This document shows, piece by piece, positions 14,742 through 22,937 of a stretch of DNA of 26,418 bases. Within the stretch, counting starts at the first letter, position 1; each line of letters begins with the position of its first letter. The notes beneath the pieces were generated by a model. It did no database searches. It had not been told where the DNA came from and saw only the letters and a program-made list of their open reading frames with translations. This stretch comes from CAYTOF01 sp964439435 (GTDB lineage Bacteria; Bacillota; Clostridia; Oscillospirales; QAMX01), in NCBI GenBank assembly GCA_964439435.1, contig CAYTOF010000031.1, positions 1 to 26,418 of the forward strand, given 5' to 3'. Both the position numbers and the translations under genes were made by a program.

Positions 14742-16124
14742 CTATGCACTTATGGCTTTGGTGTCCCTAGTCAGGTTTTTCATCCATTTAAATCGGTTCA
14801 CTTTTACCACAGCGACGAAGCATTTTAAAATCTGATCGCTTTTCAAACACATAAAGACCACCACCGGCGGCGCCTTGAACACAAAGGCGGCAATCATCGC
14901 CGAGGGTATGACGATGAGCCATACAAAGATCAAGTCGTTTATAAGCACAAAGTATATGGACCCTCCCGCACGGACAATACCTGTCAATGAGGACATCTGA
15001 TAGGACGTGCCAATCAGCGTGACGGAGAGGACGGTCAAAAACTGTGTGGCGACGACAATCGTCTCTTCGGACAGGTTGTAGAGCATGAGTATATAGTCTT
15101 TCACAACAAACAAAACGGCGCCGGAAATTGTACCTATAATCAAAAACAGAAGCTGTAGTTTTTTGGCATAGCCTTTCACCTTTTCATAGTGACCGTTGCC
15201 CACGGTTTGACCAATGACAATGGCAGTCGCTCCGGCAGTGCCATACACTCCGACGCTTATCATCTGAAAGACGATATTTGCAATGCTCACTGAGGCAAGT
15301 GCATTTGGCCCGAGTCGGCCCATGATCGCGCCTTGCATGGCAAGGTTTACGCCCCAAAATATATCTCCCAGGATAACGGGCAAACCATATCGAAAATAGT
15401 CTCTGACAAGGGACAAATTGGAGCTGAGAAGGTCTTTCACCTTGAAGCGAAGCTTGTCGTCGAAAAAACGCACATAGACACACATGATCAGACACTCGAG
15501 GATTCTGGCAATCAAGGTGGCGATGGCGGCTCCCTTAACTCCGAGGGCAGGGGCGCCGAGCTTGCCGTATATCAAGATCCAGTTCAAGGTCACATTGACG
15601 GAAAAGGTGACAATCGACAGATACATGCCGATTTTGACGCGTTCCACGGTTCTCATGGAGGCGATAAGCACCTGTGTCAAGCAAAAGAAAACATAAGTAT
15701 AGCGGATCACTTTCAGGTATTCAAGGGCTTTGGGTATGACATCGGCTTCATTGGTGAAGAGTTTCAGCACGTTGATGGGAAAGAGGAGCGTGACAGTCAA
15801 GAAAAACACTCCCGCCGCCAAGCTGAGTTTGAGCGCTATGCTCACAATGGCCTTCACGCTTTCGACATCCTTTTTTCCCCAGTACTGCGAGGCCAGCACG
15901 ATTATCGCAGTGCCAAGTCCAATGACAAGCATCTGGAGAAGATTTTGCAGTTGATTTGCCACATATACACCCGACAGAGCCAGTTCACCAAGTGAACCCA
16001 CCATGAGGTTGTCGGCCAGGCCGATGGCAAAGGTGATGATGTTTTGCATGGCTATAGGAAGAGCCAGCAGTAAAACTCTCCTGTATAGCCCCTTTTCTTT
16101 AACTGTATCTTGAAGTAAATCCAT
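14742..16124 (-). CDS. MATE-family multidrug/toxin efflux transporter
   Basis: 460 residues and about 12 hydrophobic segments, the usual MATE layout of two six-helix halves. These transporters export cationic compounds using a sodium or proton gradient. Visible family signatures include LALPIAMQNIITFAIGLADNLMVGSLG near the N-terminus and the second-half counterpart GLPVILGDIFWGVNLAMQGAIMGRLG, which shows the internal duplication. The open frame extends to 16271. That would place 49 extra residues upstream and start before the predicted promoter, so ATG 16124 (MDLLQDTVKEKG) is chosen, with AAAGAG about 11 bases upstream. The site is weak, so the start is uncertain. It precedes the thioesterase in an apparent operon. 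Confidence 0.9.
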   Translation of the reverse strand: MDLLQDTVKEKGLYRRVLLLALPIAMQNIITFAIGLADNLMVGSLGELALSGVYVANQLQNLLQMLVIGLGTAIIVLASQYWGKKDVESVKAIVSIALKLSLAAGVFFLTVTLLFPINVLKLFTNEADVIPKALEYLKVIRYTYVFFCLTQVLIASMRTVERVKIGMYLSIVTFSVNVTLNWILIYGKLGAPALGVKGAAIATLIARILECLIMCVYVRFFDDKLRFKVKDLLSSNLSLVRDYFRYGLPVILGDIFWGVNLAMQGAIMGRLGPNALASVSIANIVFQMISVGVYGTAGATAIVIGQTVGNGHYEKVKGYAKKLQLLFLIIGTISGAVLFVVKDYILMLYNLSEETIVVATQFLTVLSVTLIGTSYQMSSLTGIVRAGGSIYFVLINDLIFVWLIVIPSAMIAAFVFKAPPVVVFMCLKSDQILKCFVAVVKVNRFKWMKNLTRDTKAISA

Positions 16125-16219
16125 TTGTTTTGTATCTCTTTCTGAAAAATCGTATCGGCACTCTAAGGCTTGTGCTTTTACATGAAAAATATAGTTTTTT
16201 CTTTGAATATAAATGATAT

Positions 16220-16247
16220 TGTATACCTTAAATACCACTACCGTCAA
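16220..16247 (-). promoter_or_regulatory. Promoter of the MATE-thioesterase operon
   Basis: On the minus strand TTGACG (16242-16247) and TATACA (16220-16225) are 16 bases apart. The predicted start near 16213 leaves a leader of about 90 bases before ATG 16124 and excludes the longer upstream reading frame. Confidence 0.55.
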
Positions 16248-16366
16248 GATGCAAAAGGCAGTTTGGGACAACTCATAAGCAAAGGGGTGAAAAAAGCGCT
16301 GATATAGATATTTTTAATTAGAAAGACTTTAAAACTCGCTCAAATCAAGAAAATCAATTGCAATGG

Positions 16367-16395
16367 TTGATACACATAAAATTTTGTTGTAAAAT
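16367..16395 (+). promoter_or_regulatory. Promoter of the manA gene cluster
   Basis: TTGATA (16367-16372) and TAAAAT (16390-16395) are 17 bases apart. The predicted start is about 20 bases before the manA start codon, giving a short leader. It is divergent from the MATE promoter. Confidence 0.6.
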
Positions 16396-16422
16396 AGACT
16401 AAACATCCAAAGGAGTCGTGTG

Positions 16423-17463
16423 ATGCTGCTATATCCCCTGAAAACCGTTGCCATATACAAGGAAATGCCCTGGGGTGGGAGCGGGCTCAATGACAAATAC
16501 AACAAAAAATCGCCCTATCAGCTTACCGGTGAGAGTTGGGAAGCCTCTGATCACCCAAATGGAAGCACGTTGATTGAAAACGGAGTCTATGCCGGAGAGA
16601 GCCTAAACGGGCTTGCCAAGCGCTTCTCAAAAGCCTTTCTGGGATATGCAGGGGAGCAGTTTCCCGTGCTCTTCAAGCTCATAGACGCAAAAGAAAGGTT
16701 GTCGGTTCAAGTTCATCCGGACAATGTGCAGGCTGCCGACTTTGGTGACAACGGCAAGACGGAGATGTGGATTGTGCTGAAAGCAGAGGCCGGTGCGGGA
16801 GTGTATTTGGGGTTTAAAGAACCCTTGACGACAGAGGAATTTAAAAAACTCATAGTCGACGAAAAGCTTGAAGATGCACTACATTTTGTCCAAGCAAATC
16901 CCGGAGGCACCTTTTTTCTGCCGGCAGGACTTGTGCACGCCGTCGGAGCGGGGTTGGTTCTCGCAGAAATCCAACAATCCTCAGATGCGACTTTCCGTGT
17001 TTATGATTGGGGCAGGCTCGGGATAGACGGAAAACCCCGAAAACTGCACATAGAGGAGGCATTGCTGGTCTCAGATACCTCAATGCGCGGTGAAAAAGAA
17101 GCCGGCGTCATCATCACACCCCCCGATGCTTTGAACGCCCGGGTGGAATATCTGCCCGCCTGCCCTTACTTTGCTGCGGCACGCATATATGCAAAGGGAA
17201 AGCTCTCACAGCACACACATGGCTTGAGTTTTCATATTGTTTTCATCGAAGAGGGCAGCGCGACGGTGAGGGCAGAGGAAAGTTCCGTCACCGCGAAAAA
17301 GGGAGAAACCATTATACTCCCCGCGGCGGTCAACACATATCAACTGGAAGGCGAGTTTTCCGCCTTGATATTTTGGAAGCCGCAATCCGAAAAGGAATAC
17401 AGAGAAAAACTTTCTGATACAGGCGTTAAAAAAAGAGACATAGACAGGCTTTTTAAAGCGTAA
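16423..17463 (+). CDS. manA: Class I mannose-6-phosphate isomerase
   Basis: 346 residues of a zinc-dependent cupin enzyme interconverting mannose-6-phosphate and fructose-6-phosphate. Visible residues are W17 in EMPWGGSGL, the zinc site Q96/H98 in VQVHPDN, E114 in KTEMWIV, H172 in GLVHAVGAG, and the active-site stretch SDATFRVYDWGRLG. Length fits the short Firmicute form (about 310-350). The start ATG 16423 follows AAGGAG (16410-16415) at seven bases; an in-frame GTG just before it is less well placed. It is the first gene of a run with an amidohydrolase (43 bases downstream), birA and a membrane protein. The grouping does not point to one pathway. Confidence 0.93.
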   Translation: MLLYPLKTVAIYKEMPWGGSGLNDKYNKKSPYQLTGESWEASDHPNGSTLIENGVYAGESLNGLAKRFSKAFLGYAGEQFPVLFKLIDAKERLSVQVHPDNVQAADFGDNGKTEMWIVLKAEAGAGVYLGFKEPLTTEEFKKLIVDEKLEDALHFVQANPGGTFFLPAGLVHAVGAGLVLAEIQQSSDATFRVYDWGRLGIDGKPRKLHIEEALLVSDTSMRGEKEAGVIITPPDALNARVEYLPACPYFAAARIYAKGKLSQHTHGLSFHIVFIEEGSATVRAEESSVTAKKGETIILPAAVNTYQLEGEFSALIFWKPQSEKEYREKLSDTGVKKRDIDRLFKA

Positions 17464-17506
17464 GACAGGCGAAAGCCAATGAAAGCTTGAAAAGGAGAAA
17501 AATAAA

Positions 17507-18316
17507 TTGAAGATATTTGCAAATCATGCGCATGTGTTCAGAGAAGAGGTTCGACCGCACGGTTCGGTAGAGAGTCTCTTGAAGATGCTTTGTGAGGCAG
17601 GGATATGGGGTGCCGTCGCATTTGCTCCTTTTGCGGGGAAAGACAGCAACCAGGTGCTGGGACCGGAGGACAATCAAAACAGATGGCTTGCAAAGGAGAT
17701 AGAGCCGCATGCCAATCTGGTGGGCTTTGGAACCGTAAATTTTGAAAGGGCAGATCTGTCATCACAGGTAGAAGAGATAGCGGGACTCGGACTAAAGGGC
17801 ATAAAAATTCACACTGCATATCAAAAGGTGAAGGTGAACGGCAAAGAAACTTTTGAGGTATATGAAGCTGCGGCGAAAAATGAGCTCTTCATCACATTTC
17901 ACACAGGTGTCCATTGGCATAGGCTTGCGGATTACAATCAACTGCTTTTTGACGAAGTTGCATGGGCTTTTCCTGAGTTGCGATTTTCACTTGAGCACAT
18001 CGGAGGATATTGTTTTTTCAAGGAGAGTGTGGCGGTGATGACGAATCAACGCGGATATTTGGAAAAACCTCGGATCTTTGCTGGTTGGACATCGATATTT
18101 GAGCGCGGAATATGGCAGATCACACCGTCGCAGCTTTTGGATTTGATTTATATGACCGGAGAAAACGCCCACATTTTTGGTTTGGATTTTCCGTATAAGG
18201 ATGCGCAGTATGCAAAAAATGCCATTGAAATGATAAATGAACTTGACATTTCAGATGAGGCAAAAGAGAAGATACTCGGCAAGAACCTCGCAACAGAGCT
18301 TGGAATACAACCGTGA
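17507..18316 (+). CDS. Amidohydrolase-2-type metal-dependent hydrolase
   Basis: 269 residues of a short amidohydrolase with a TIM-barrel pattern. HxH motif H7-A-H9 at the very N-terminus, then H102 (IKIHTAYQ), H132 (FHTGVHWHR), H164 (LEHIGGY) and D227 (GLDFPY). These occur in the order of the superfamily's metal site and catalytic aspartate. The reaction is unknown; relatives act as decarboxylases, lactonases or hydrolases. The start is a TTG at 17507, supported by AAAGGAG at 17491-17497 and by the HxH motif lying right at the expected position. No ATG is available upstream in frame. It is separate in sequence and much shorter than the amidohydrolase at 2886. Fifteen bases separate it from birA, so the two are probably co-transcribed. 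Confidence 0.8.
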   Translation: MKIFANHAHVFREEVRPHGSVESLLKMLCEAGIWGAVAFAPFAGKDSNQVLGPEDNQNRWLAKEIEPHANLVGFGTVNFERADLSSQVEEIAGLGLKGIKIHTAYQKVKVNGKETFEVYEAAAKNELFITFHTGVHWHRLADYNQLLFDEVAWAFPELRFSLEHIGGYCFFKESVAVMTNQRGYLEKPRIFAGWTSIFERGIWQITPSQLLDLIYMTGENAHIFGLDFPYKDAQYAKNAIEMINELDISDEAKEKILGKNLATELGIQP

Positions 18317-18331
18317 AAGGCAAAGGCTTTG

Positions 18332-19057
18332 ATGATAGAAAACACCATCTCCTACAAAGAAACAGACTCCACAAATACACGACTGCGCAGCCTGGTCAAT
18401 GAGGGCACCGCAAGTTGTGGCATGGCATGTGTGGCGGAGAGTCAGACAAGCGGGAAGGGCAGAAACGGGCGTTCCTTTTTTTCGCCAAGCAGGTCAGGGA
18501 TCTATCTTTCGGTTTTTATCTGCCCGAAAGTGAGCGGGCCGCACATCGCCACGATATCGGCCATTGCCTCTGTCTGTGTGATCAGGGCGATAAAAGAAGT
18601 TGTCGGCGTGAGTGCGGGTATAAAATGGATAAATGACATCTATCTCGAAGGCAAAAAAGTGGGCGGCATATTGTGCGAGATCATTTCGGTTCCCTCCGGC
18701 AGTATAAAAGGGGTCGTGGTGGGTGTCGGCTTGAACTGTTCAATCCCGGAAAGTGGATTTCCGAAAGAATTGAAAGACATTGCCGGGTATCTCAATATAA
18801 AACCTGAAGAAAAAGCTCTGTTGACCAAAAAAATTATCGAGCATCTGCGTACTGTTTCGGCGGGCGGAGTAGAGTGGCTCTCCGATTACAAAGAAAACTC
18901 AATTGTATTGGGAAAAGACATCTTGGTTCTACCGAGTGCGGATAAACCATATAGGGCGCGGGCAATGGACATAGACAATATGGGTGCACTCTTGGTTACC
19001 GATGAAGACGGTGAAGTCAAAAGGCTGTTTTCCGGGGAGATCAGCATCAGATTTTAG
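18332..19057 (+). CDS. birA: Biotin-[acetyl-CoA carboxylase] ligase, catalytic-only form
   Basis: 241 residues. This enzyme activates biotin with ATP and attaches it to the biotin carrier protein of biotin-dependent carboxylases. The catalytic domain shows TDSTNTRLR at 11-19, the biotinyl-AMP loop GKGRNGR at 41-47 (usual GRGRxGR), KWINDI at 98-103 (usual KWPND) and GGILCE at 111-116. The C-terminal SH3-like domain follows (YRARAMDIDNMGALLV). The N-terminal winged-helix DNA-binding domain of repressor-type BirA is absent, since the protein starts at the catalytic domain. It therefore should not repress biotin genes. The frame opens with TTG at 18329, but ATG 18332 follows AAAGG at 18322-18326. 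Confidence 0.92.
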   Translation: MIENTISYKETDSTNTRLRSLVNEGTASCGMACVAESQTSGKGRNGRSFFSPSRSGIYLSVFICPKVSGPHIATISAIASVCVIRAIKEVVGVSAGIKWINDIYLEGKKVGGILCEIISVPSGSIKGVVVGVGLNCSIPESGFPKELKDIAGYLNIKPEEKALLTKKIIEHLRTVSAGGVEWLSDYKENSIVLGKDILVLPSADKPYRARAMDIDNMGALLVTDEDGEVKRLFSGEISIRF

Positions 19058-19094
19058 CCCTATGGTCAATGCAGCCAATATGAAATACCAAGCG

Positions 19095-19124
19095 TTGACC
19101 CTTGGGGATACATGAAACTTTATA
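19095..19124 (+). promoter_or_regulatory. Possible promoter of the metal-exporter-like gene
   Basis: TTGACC (19095-19100) and TTTATA (19119-19124) are 18 bases apart, in the 95-base gap after birA. The match is moderate; the gene could also be read from the manA promoter. Confidence 0.4.
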
Positions 19125-19152
19125 TTGTATACAGTTGTGGGAGGCGGACAAA

Positions 19153-20031
19153 ATGACAGATTCAATTTGGCAATTGCTCCTTAACACGATAAAAGAAGCG
19201 GCCTATCTCATTCCATTCATTGCGGTGGCATATCTGATGGTGGAACTGCTCGTGAGCCCGCACGCCAATGAAAAGGCCAGAGCCATGGCACATTCCGAAT
19301 ATCTGGGAGTGCCGATCGGCACCATCACAGGAAGCCTTCCGTTGCTAGGTGTACCCGGAGCCTTTGCCATTTTGCTTTCATACAGAATGATTACCCCCGG
19401 TGTTTTTGCCGCCGTAGCCATCGCTTCCTGGGATGGTATATTGAAGCCCGTCATCGAAAACATACAAAGCAGTGGGACAGTTCTGTGGATATTTGTAGTG
19501 AAATTCGTATCCGCACTTCTGGTGGGATTTGTTGTCAACAAAGTGCTGTTTGACGGCAGCTGCAAGCAAGAGCTAAAATGCGATCACGACACAGAACGCC
19601 GATTGGCGCATATTAGGCTGTGTAAAATGCACGGTTGCAGGGAACACCACTCGCTGCCAAGGCGTGTTTTAGCCCACACTTTGAAGCTTGGGTTTTTTAT
19701 CTTCGTGATTTTGCTTATTTCAGAGCTGGTTGTATACACCATTGGTATCGGCAACATAGAGGGCTTGTTGCAAACAGAGGGTGTCTTAACCCCCTATCTG
19801 AGCGCACTTTTGTGCCTTATACCCGGAAGAGCGGTGCCCGGTGCACTTGCCTCCTTATTTTTTGCCGGAAAAGTCAGCAAGGGCGCTGCAGCCGCAGGTT
19901 TGATTACAAGTTCGGGCATGGGCTTAAGCTTGTTGTTTTATAAAAATAGAAGAGTTGCTGAAAACATGAAAATATTGCTGGTTATCTTTCTAATGGCAGT
20001 CTCCGTCGGCATGGTTATGCAGGTGTTATAA
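19153..20031 (+). CDS. Putative metal exporter-like membrane protein (ArsP_2 / 'putative manganese transporter' type)
   Basis: 292 residues and two similar hydrophobic halves (about 15-130 and 175-292) joined by a loop rich in His and Cys (C137, C143, H145, H153, C157, H160, C162, H165, H166). Each half has a paired motif, GSLPLLGVPGAFAILLSYRMIT at 60-81 and CLIPGRAVPGALASLFFAGKVS at 221-242, which shows an internal duplication. This layout fits the ArsP_2 family, annotated in Clostridia as a putative manganese transporter or arsenic efflux protein. As I remember them, relatives have a cysteine in each paired motif (P-x-C-G or P-N-C-A). Both are replaced here, so the substrate may differ. The RBS GGGAGG (19139-19144) fixes ATG 19153; the longer frame from 19102 is not used. 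A strong terminator follows. Confidence 0.7.
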   Translation: MTDSIWQLLLNTIKEAAYLIPFIAVAYLMVELLVSPHANEKARAMAHSEYLGVPIGTITGSLPLLGVPGAFAILLSYRMITPGVFAAVAIASWDGILKPVIENIQSSGTVLWIFVVKFVSALLVGFVVNKVLFDGSCKQELKCDHDTERRLAHIRLCKMHGCREHHSLPRRVLAHTLKLGFFIFVILLISELVVYTIGIGNIEGLLQTEGVLTPYLSALLCLIPGRAVPGALASLFFAGKVSKGAAAAGLITSSGMGLSLLFYKNRRVAENMKILLVIFLMAVSVGMVMQVL

Positions 20032-20034
20032 AGT

Positions 20035-20080
20035 AAAAGGTCAAATCAACCACTTTCTTGCAAGTTGATTTGACCTTTTT
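20035..20080 (+). terminator. Intrinsic terminator after the metal-exporter-like gene
   Basis: AAAAGGTCAAATCAAC (20035-20050) pairs fully with 20064-20079, a 16-bp stem with a 13-base loop, and the stem runs into a T tract. It is symmetric enough (A run on the left) to terminate the convergent cca gene as well. Confidence 0.93.
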
Positions 20081-20122
20081 TAATTAACATATAAAACATG
20101 TGTTATATCAAAAAGACTTAGG

Positions 20123-21367
20123 TCAGGCGGAGGTTGCATTCTTTATAAAATCAAGGAGCACCTCCTTGTTGTTTTCAACCTCGTCTTTGATGACGGCTTC
20201 AAGGGCTGATGCAAGCAGAGCGCCCATAAGAGGTCCTTCTGAGATACCAATGGCCTTTAAATCATGGCCATTGATGGCGAGTTGAGATTGCGCTATGCAG
20301 TCGCCATTCTCTGTGATTTTCGCAAAAAGCTCATGAGCAGTGGAGAGGTTCTCCTCATCCCTGCCAAGGGCATGCCAATAGTCAAATAACAAGTGAAAGT
20401 CTTTTGAGTCCCGCAGTTTTGAGAGAAACATGCGGGCTTTTATTTTGTCTGTGGGGATAGAGACTTCTTTGTGTTTCAGGAGGAACAAAATGTCATTTTT
20501 CTGTTTTTCCGAAAAGGCAAGCCTTGATATGCAGTCTGTGGCATTGTGTTCGTCTCCAAAGAGAAGGGCAAGGCGCAAGACGGCGTTGGATTTGGCGCCT
20601 TTGAGATTTTCACACACCTCTGACGGCTCGGGCAATGCAGGCAAGGCGGCGCGGATTATATCATGGTGCCTTTCATAAACTTTATCAGCTGCGGGTCCGA
20701 TAGCAAATTTGATAAGTTCCTGCGTTATCCGCTCCTTAGAAACCAATCTGACCCGATTCTTTTGCTCCCTTGCGGCATTTATAGTGTTTTGTTCTATTTT
20801 GAAGTCCAGCACAGAGGCAAAGCGGAGGGCTCGCCAAATGCGGAGCGCATCCTCGCCAAATCTCAAATGCGGATCGCCCACGCTTCTGATTGTGCGCTTT
20901 TCAAGATCTGCAAGACCGCCAAAGGGGTCGTATATCCTCTCGGCACGGTCAAACAGCCCCTCTGTTTTGGGTAGATATGCCATGGCGTTGATTGTGAAAT
21001 CACGCCTTGAAAGGTCCTGTCGCAGTCTTTTTGTAAAGAAAACACGGTCCGGTCTGCGACTGTCGGTGTATTTGCCGTCTCGGCGAAAGGTTGTGATTTC
21101 AATCGGGCCGGATTTGCTCAAAACACGAACAGTGCCGTGTTTAATCCCGTCATCCACCGTTTTAATGCCTTTAAAGGTCCCTTTTATCTGCTGGGGGCGT
21201 GCACTTGTCGCTATGTCCCAGTCGGCGGGTTCTGTGCCGAGTATTGCGTCGCGAACACAGCCGCCTACTATGACAGCGGTAAAGCCCGCTTTGCGCAATG
21301 TTGAAAGTGCAGAGCGTATATGAGCGGGAGGGTTGATATTATATGATCTGTGTCGAGTTTTCGCCAT
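20123..21367 (-). CDS. cca: CCA tRNA nucleotidyltransferase (class II)
   Basis: 414 residues. The enzyme adds or repairs the 3' CCA of tRNAs without a template. The class II head domain is clear: VGGCVRDAILG followed by the metal-binding DWDIATSARP, then FRRDGKYTDSRRPD, SRRDFTINAMAYLP, and the RNA-binding GEDALRIWRALRFAS. The C-terminal helical body follows. No HD domain signature is seen. ATG 21379 and ATG 21367 are both in frame. The second has GAGAGG four to five bases before it and the first has no site, so 21367 is preferred with doubt. The gene is divergent from enolase and shares its promoter region. Since tRNA-Val in this window encodes CCA, the enzyme may serve mainly for repair. Confidence 0.9.
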   Translation of the reverse strand: MAKTRHRSYNINPPAHIRSALSTLRKAGFTAVIVGGCVRDAILGTEPADWDIATSARPQQIKGTFKGIKTVDDGIKHGTVRVLSKSGPIEITTFRRDGKYTDSRRPDRVFFTKRLRQDLSRRDFTINAMAYLPKTEGLFDRAERIYDPFGGLADLEKRTIRSVGDPHLRFGEDALRIWRALRFASVLDFKIEQNTINAAREQKNRVRLVSKERITQELIKFAIGPAADKVYERHHDIIRAALPALPEPSEVCENLKGAKSNAVLRLALLFGDEHNATDCISRLAFSEKQKNDILFLLKHKEVSIPTDKIKARMFLSKLRDSKDFHLLFDYWHALGRDEENLSTAHELFAKITENGDCIAQSQLAINGHDLKAIGISEGPLMGALLASALEAVIKDEVENNKEVLLDFIKNATSA

Positions 21368-21389
21368 GATGCCTCTCATGAAATATTTG

Positions 21390-21418
21390 TTGCAGTTTGC
21401 GGTATTGCGTTGTATAAT
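21390..21418 (+). promoter_or_regulatory. Promoter of enolase
   Basis: TTGCAG (21390-21395) and TATAAT (21413-21418) are 17 bases apart. The predicted start lies near 21425, giving a leader of about 105 bases that contains a hairpin just before the ribosome binding site. The -10 box abuts that of the opposite-strand promoter. Confidence 0.65.
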
Positions 21419-21421
21419 TAA

Positions 21422-21449
21422 ATTATAGCGAAATAGGTGTAAAAATCAA
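21422..21449 (-). promoter_or_regulatory. Promoter of cca, divergent from the enolase promoter
   Basis: On the minus strand TTGATT (21444-21449) and TATAAT (21422-21427) are 16 bases apart. The -10 boxes of the two promoters are only three bases apart, so polymerase cannot occupy both at once. Confidence 0.55.
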
Positions 21450-21489
21450 GCTTTATTGTTGAAAAGCACAGAAAACCACAGTTTTTAAA

Positions 21490-21515
21490 GAACATGCCGC
21501 AGCAAAGGCATGTTC
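21490..21515 (+). promoter_or_regulatory. 5' leader hairpin of enolase
   Basis: GAACATGCC (21490-21498) pairs perfectly with GGCATGTTC (21507-21515) around an 8-base loop. The hairpin ends two bases before the AAAGGAG site at 21517-21523 (ATG at 21531), so it could modulate translation or mRNA stability. It has no T run and is not a terminator. Confidence 0.55.
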
Positions 21516-21530
21516 AAAAGGAGAGTTTTT

Positions 21531-22796
21531 ATGGGTAGCAAAGTTCTGATACACGATATAAGGGCTGCCGAAATACTGGACTCCAGAGGCAACCCGACAG
21601 TCACCGCTGTGCTGAGCGCACAGAGTGGCGCAAAGACGTTTTATGGCAAAGCATCTGTACCCTCCGGGGCTTCTACCGGTTCACACGAGGCTGCCGAGCT
21701 TCGGGACGGAGGCGCAAGGTATGGAGGCAAGGGCTGTTTGCGTGCCGTGGAGAACGTCAACAAAGTGCTAAACCCCGCCTTGATAGGCATGGACTGCAGT
21801 GCGCAGAGGGAAATTGACGCCCTGATGTGCGAACTGGACGGCACAGCAAACAAACATTTGCTGGGTGCAAATGCGATATTGGCTGTTTCTCTCGCCGCAG
21901 CTCGCGCGGCTGCGGCTTCCATGGAGCTTGAGCTGTGGCAATATCTCTCAGAGGGAAAGGCACCAAAAACAATGCCCATTCCCATGATGAACATTCTAAA
22001 CGGCGGAGCTCATGCGGACAACAGCCTTGACATCCAGGAATACATGATCATTCCTCATGCCGCTGCGAGTTCTGCGCTGGCGGTGGAGCAGTGCGCTGGA
22101 GTCTATGCAAAGCTCAAATCCGTGTTGAAATCACGCAACTTGTCCACGGCTGTAGGGGATGAAGGTGGCTTTGCCCCGAACCTGGAGCATGATGAGGAGG
22201 GTTTAAAGCTTCTCTGTGAGGCAATAGAAGCTGCAGGCTTCACACCGGGCAAGGATCTGTCGCTGGCGTTGGACGCAGCTGCCGCAGAATGGGCCAAGTC
22301 AGATGGTTCTTATATTTTGCCGAAAGCCCAAAAAACCATGAACGGCGAAGCCCTCGCTGCATATTGGCTTGGCCTTGCACACAGATATCCGATAATCTCC
22401 ATTGAAGATGCTGCGGGAGAGGATGACTTTGCTCTGTGGAGTTCGCTCACCGCTCTTATGCCTTCGAAAGTTATACTTGTGGGGGATGATCTCTATGTCA
22501 CCAACACAAAACGCTTGAAAAAGGGCATTGAACAGAAGGCAAGCACCGCCGTGCTTGTAAAACCCAATCAAATAGGCACCCTCACAGAGACGATAGACTT
22601 CATCGCCATGGCAAAAGCCGCAGGTATGGAGGTTGTGCTCTCTCACCGCTCAGGCGAAACCTGTGACAGCTCCATATCCGACATCGCCGTAGCCCATGGG
22701 GCGGACTATCTGAAGGCAGGTGCACCTTGCAGAGCAGAACGCACGGAGAAGTACAATCGCCTTATGGAGATTGAAAGACAGATTCTGGAACGCTGA
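21531..22796 (+). CDS. eno: Enolase
   Basis: 421 residues. The enzyme interconverts 2-phosphoglycerate and phosphoenolpyruvate in glycolysis. Key features: SRGNPTV at 18-24, substrate loop SVPSGASTGSHEAAELRDG at 42-60, catalytic E211 in GDEGGFAPN, magnesium ligands D248 (LALDAA), E292 (ISIEDAAGEDD) and D319 (VGDDLYVTN), catalytic K343 (VLVKPNQIGTLTET) and SHRSGET at 371-377. All catalytic residues are kept. The tail reads KAGAPCRAERTEKYN, whereas most enolases have a T-G-S/A segment before SER, and it is slightly shorter than usual (about 430). It is probably the functional cellular enolase but a divergent one. The RBS AAAGGAG fixes ATG 21531 over the longer frame from 21510. Confidence 0.95.
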   Translation: MGSKVLIHDIRAAEILDSRGNPTVTAVLSAQSGAKTFYGKASVPSGASTGSHEAAELRDGGARYGGKGCLRAVENVNKVLNPALIGMDCSAQREIDALMCELDGTANKHLLGANAILAVSLAAARAAAASMELELWQYLSEGKAPKTMPIPMMNILNGGAHADNSLDIQEYMIIPHAAASSALAVEQCAGVYAKLKSVLKSRNLSTAVGDEGGFAPNLEHDEEGLKLLCEAIEAAGFTPGKDLSLALDAAAAEWAKSDGSYILPKAQKTMNGEALAAYWLGLAHRYPIISIEDAAGEDDFALWSSLTALMPSKVILVGDDLYVTNTKRLKKGIEQKASTAVLVKPNQIGTLTETIDFIAMAKAAGMEVVLSHRSGETCDSSISDIAVAHGADYLKAGAPCRAERTEKYNRLMEIERQILER

Positions 22797-22937
22797 TTGT
22801 TTGGGCAACATGTAAAAGGTTATACCTGAAAGACTTTATGAAAGCACCTGTTTTCAATTTTGATAAAAACTGAAATCGGAACAGATGGCATTTTCAATTG
22901 ACCTTGATGTATAATCTGAAAATATACACGCATACGC

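Noticed and set aside
15333..15995. Plus-strand open frame of 220 codons within the MATE gene
   Set aside because: Antisense to a clear transporter; composition is Gln/His-rich as expected from the complement of membrane codons.
20709..21323. Plus-strand open frame of 204 codons opposite cca
   Set aside because: Antisense to a gene with complete class II CCA motifs; no ribosome binding site.
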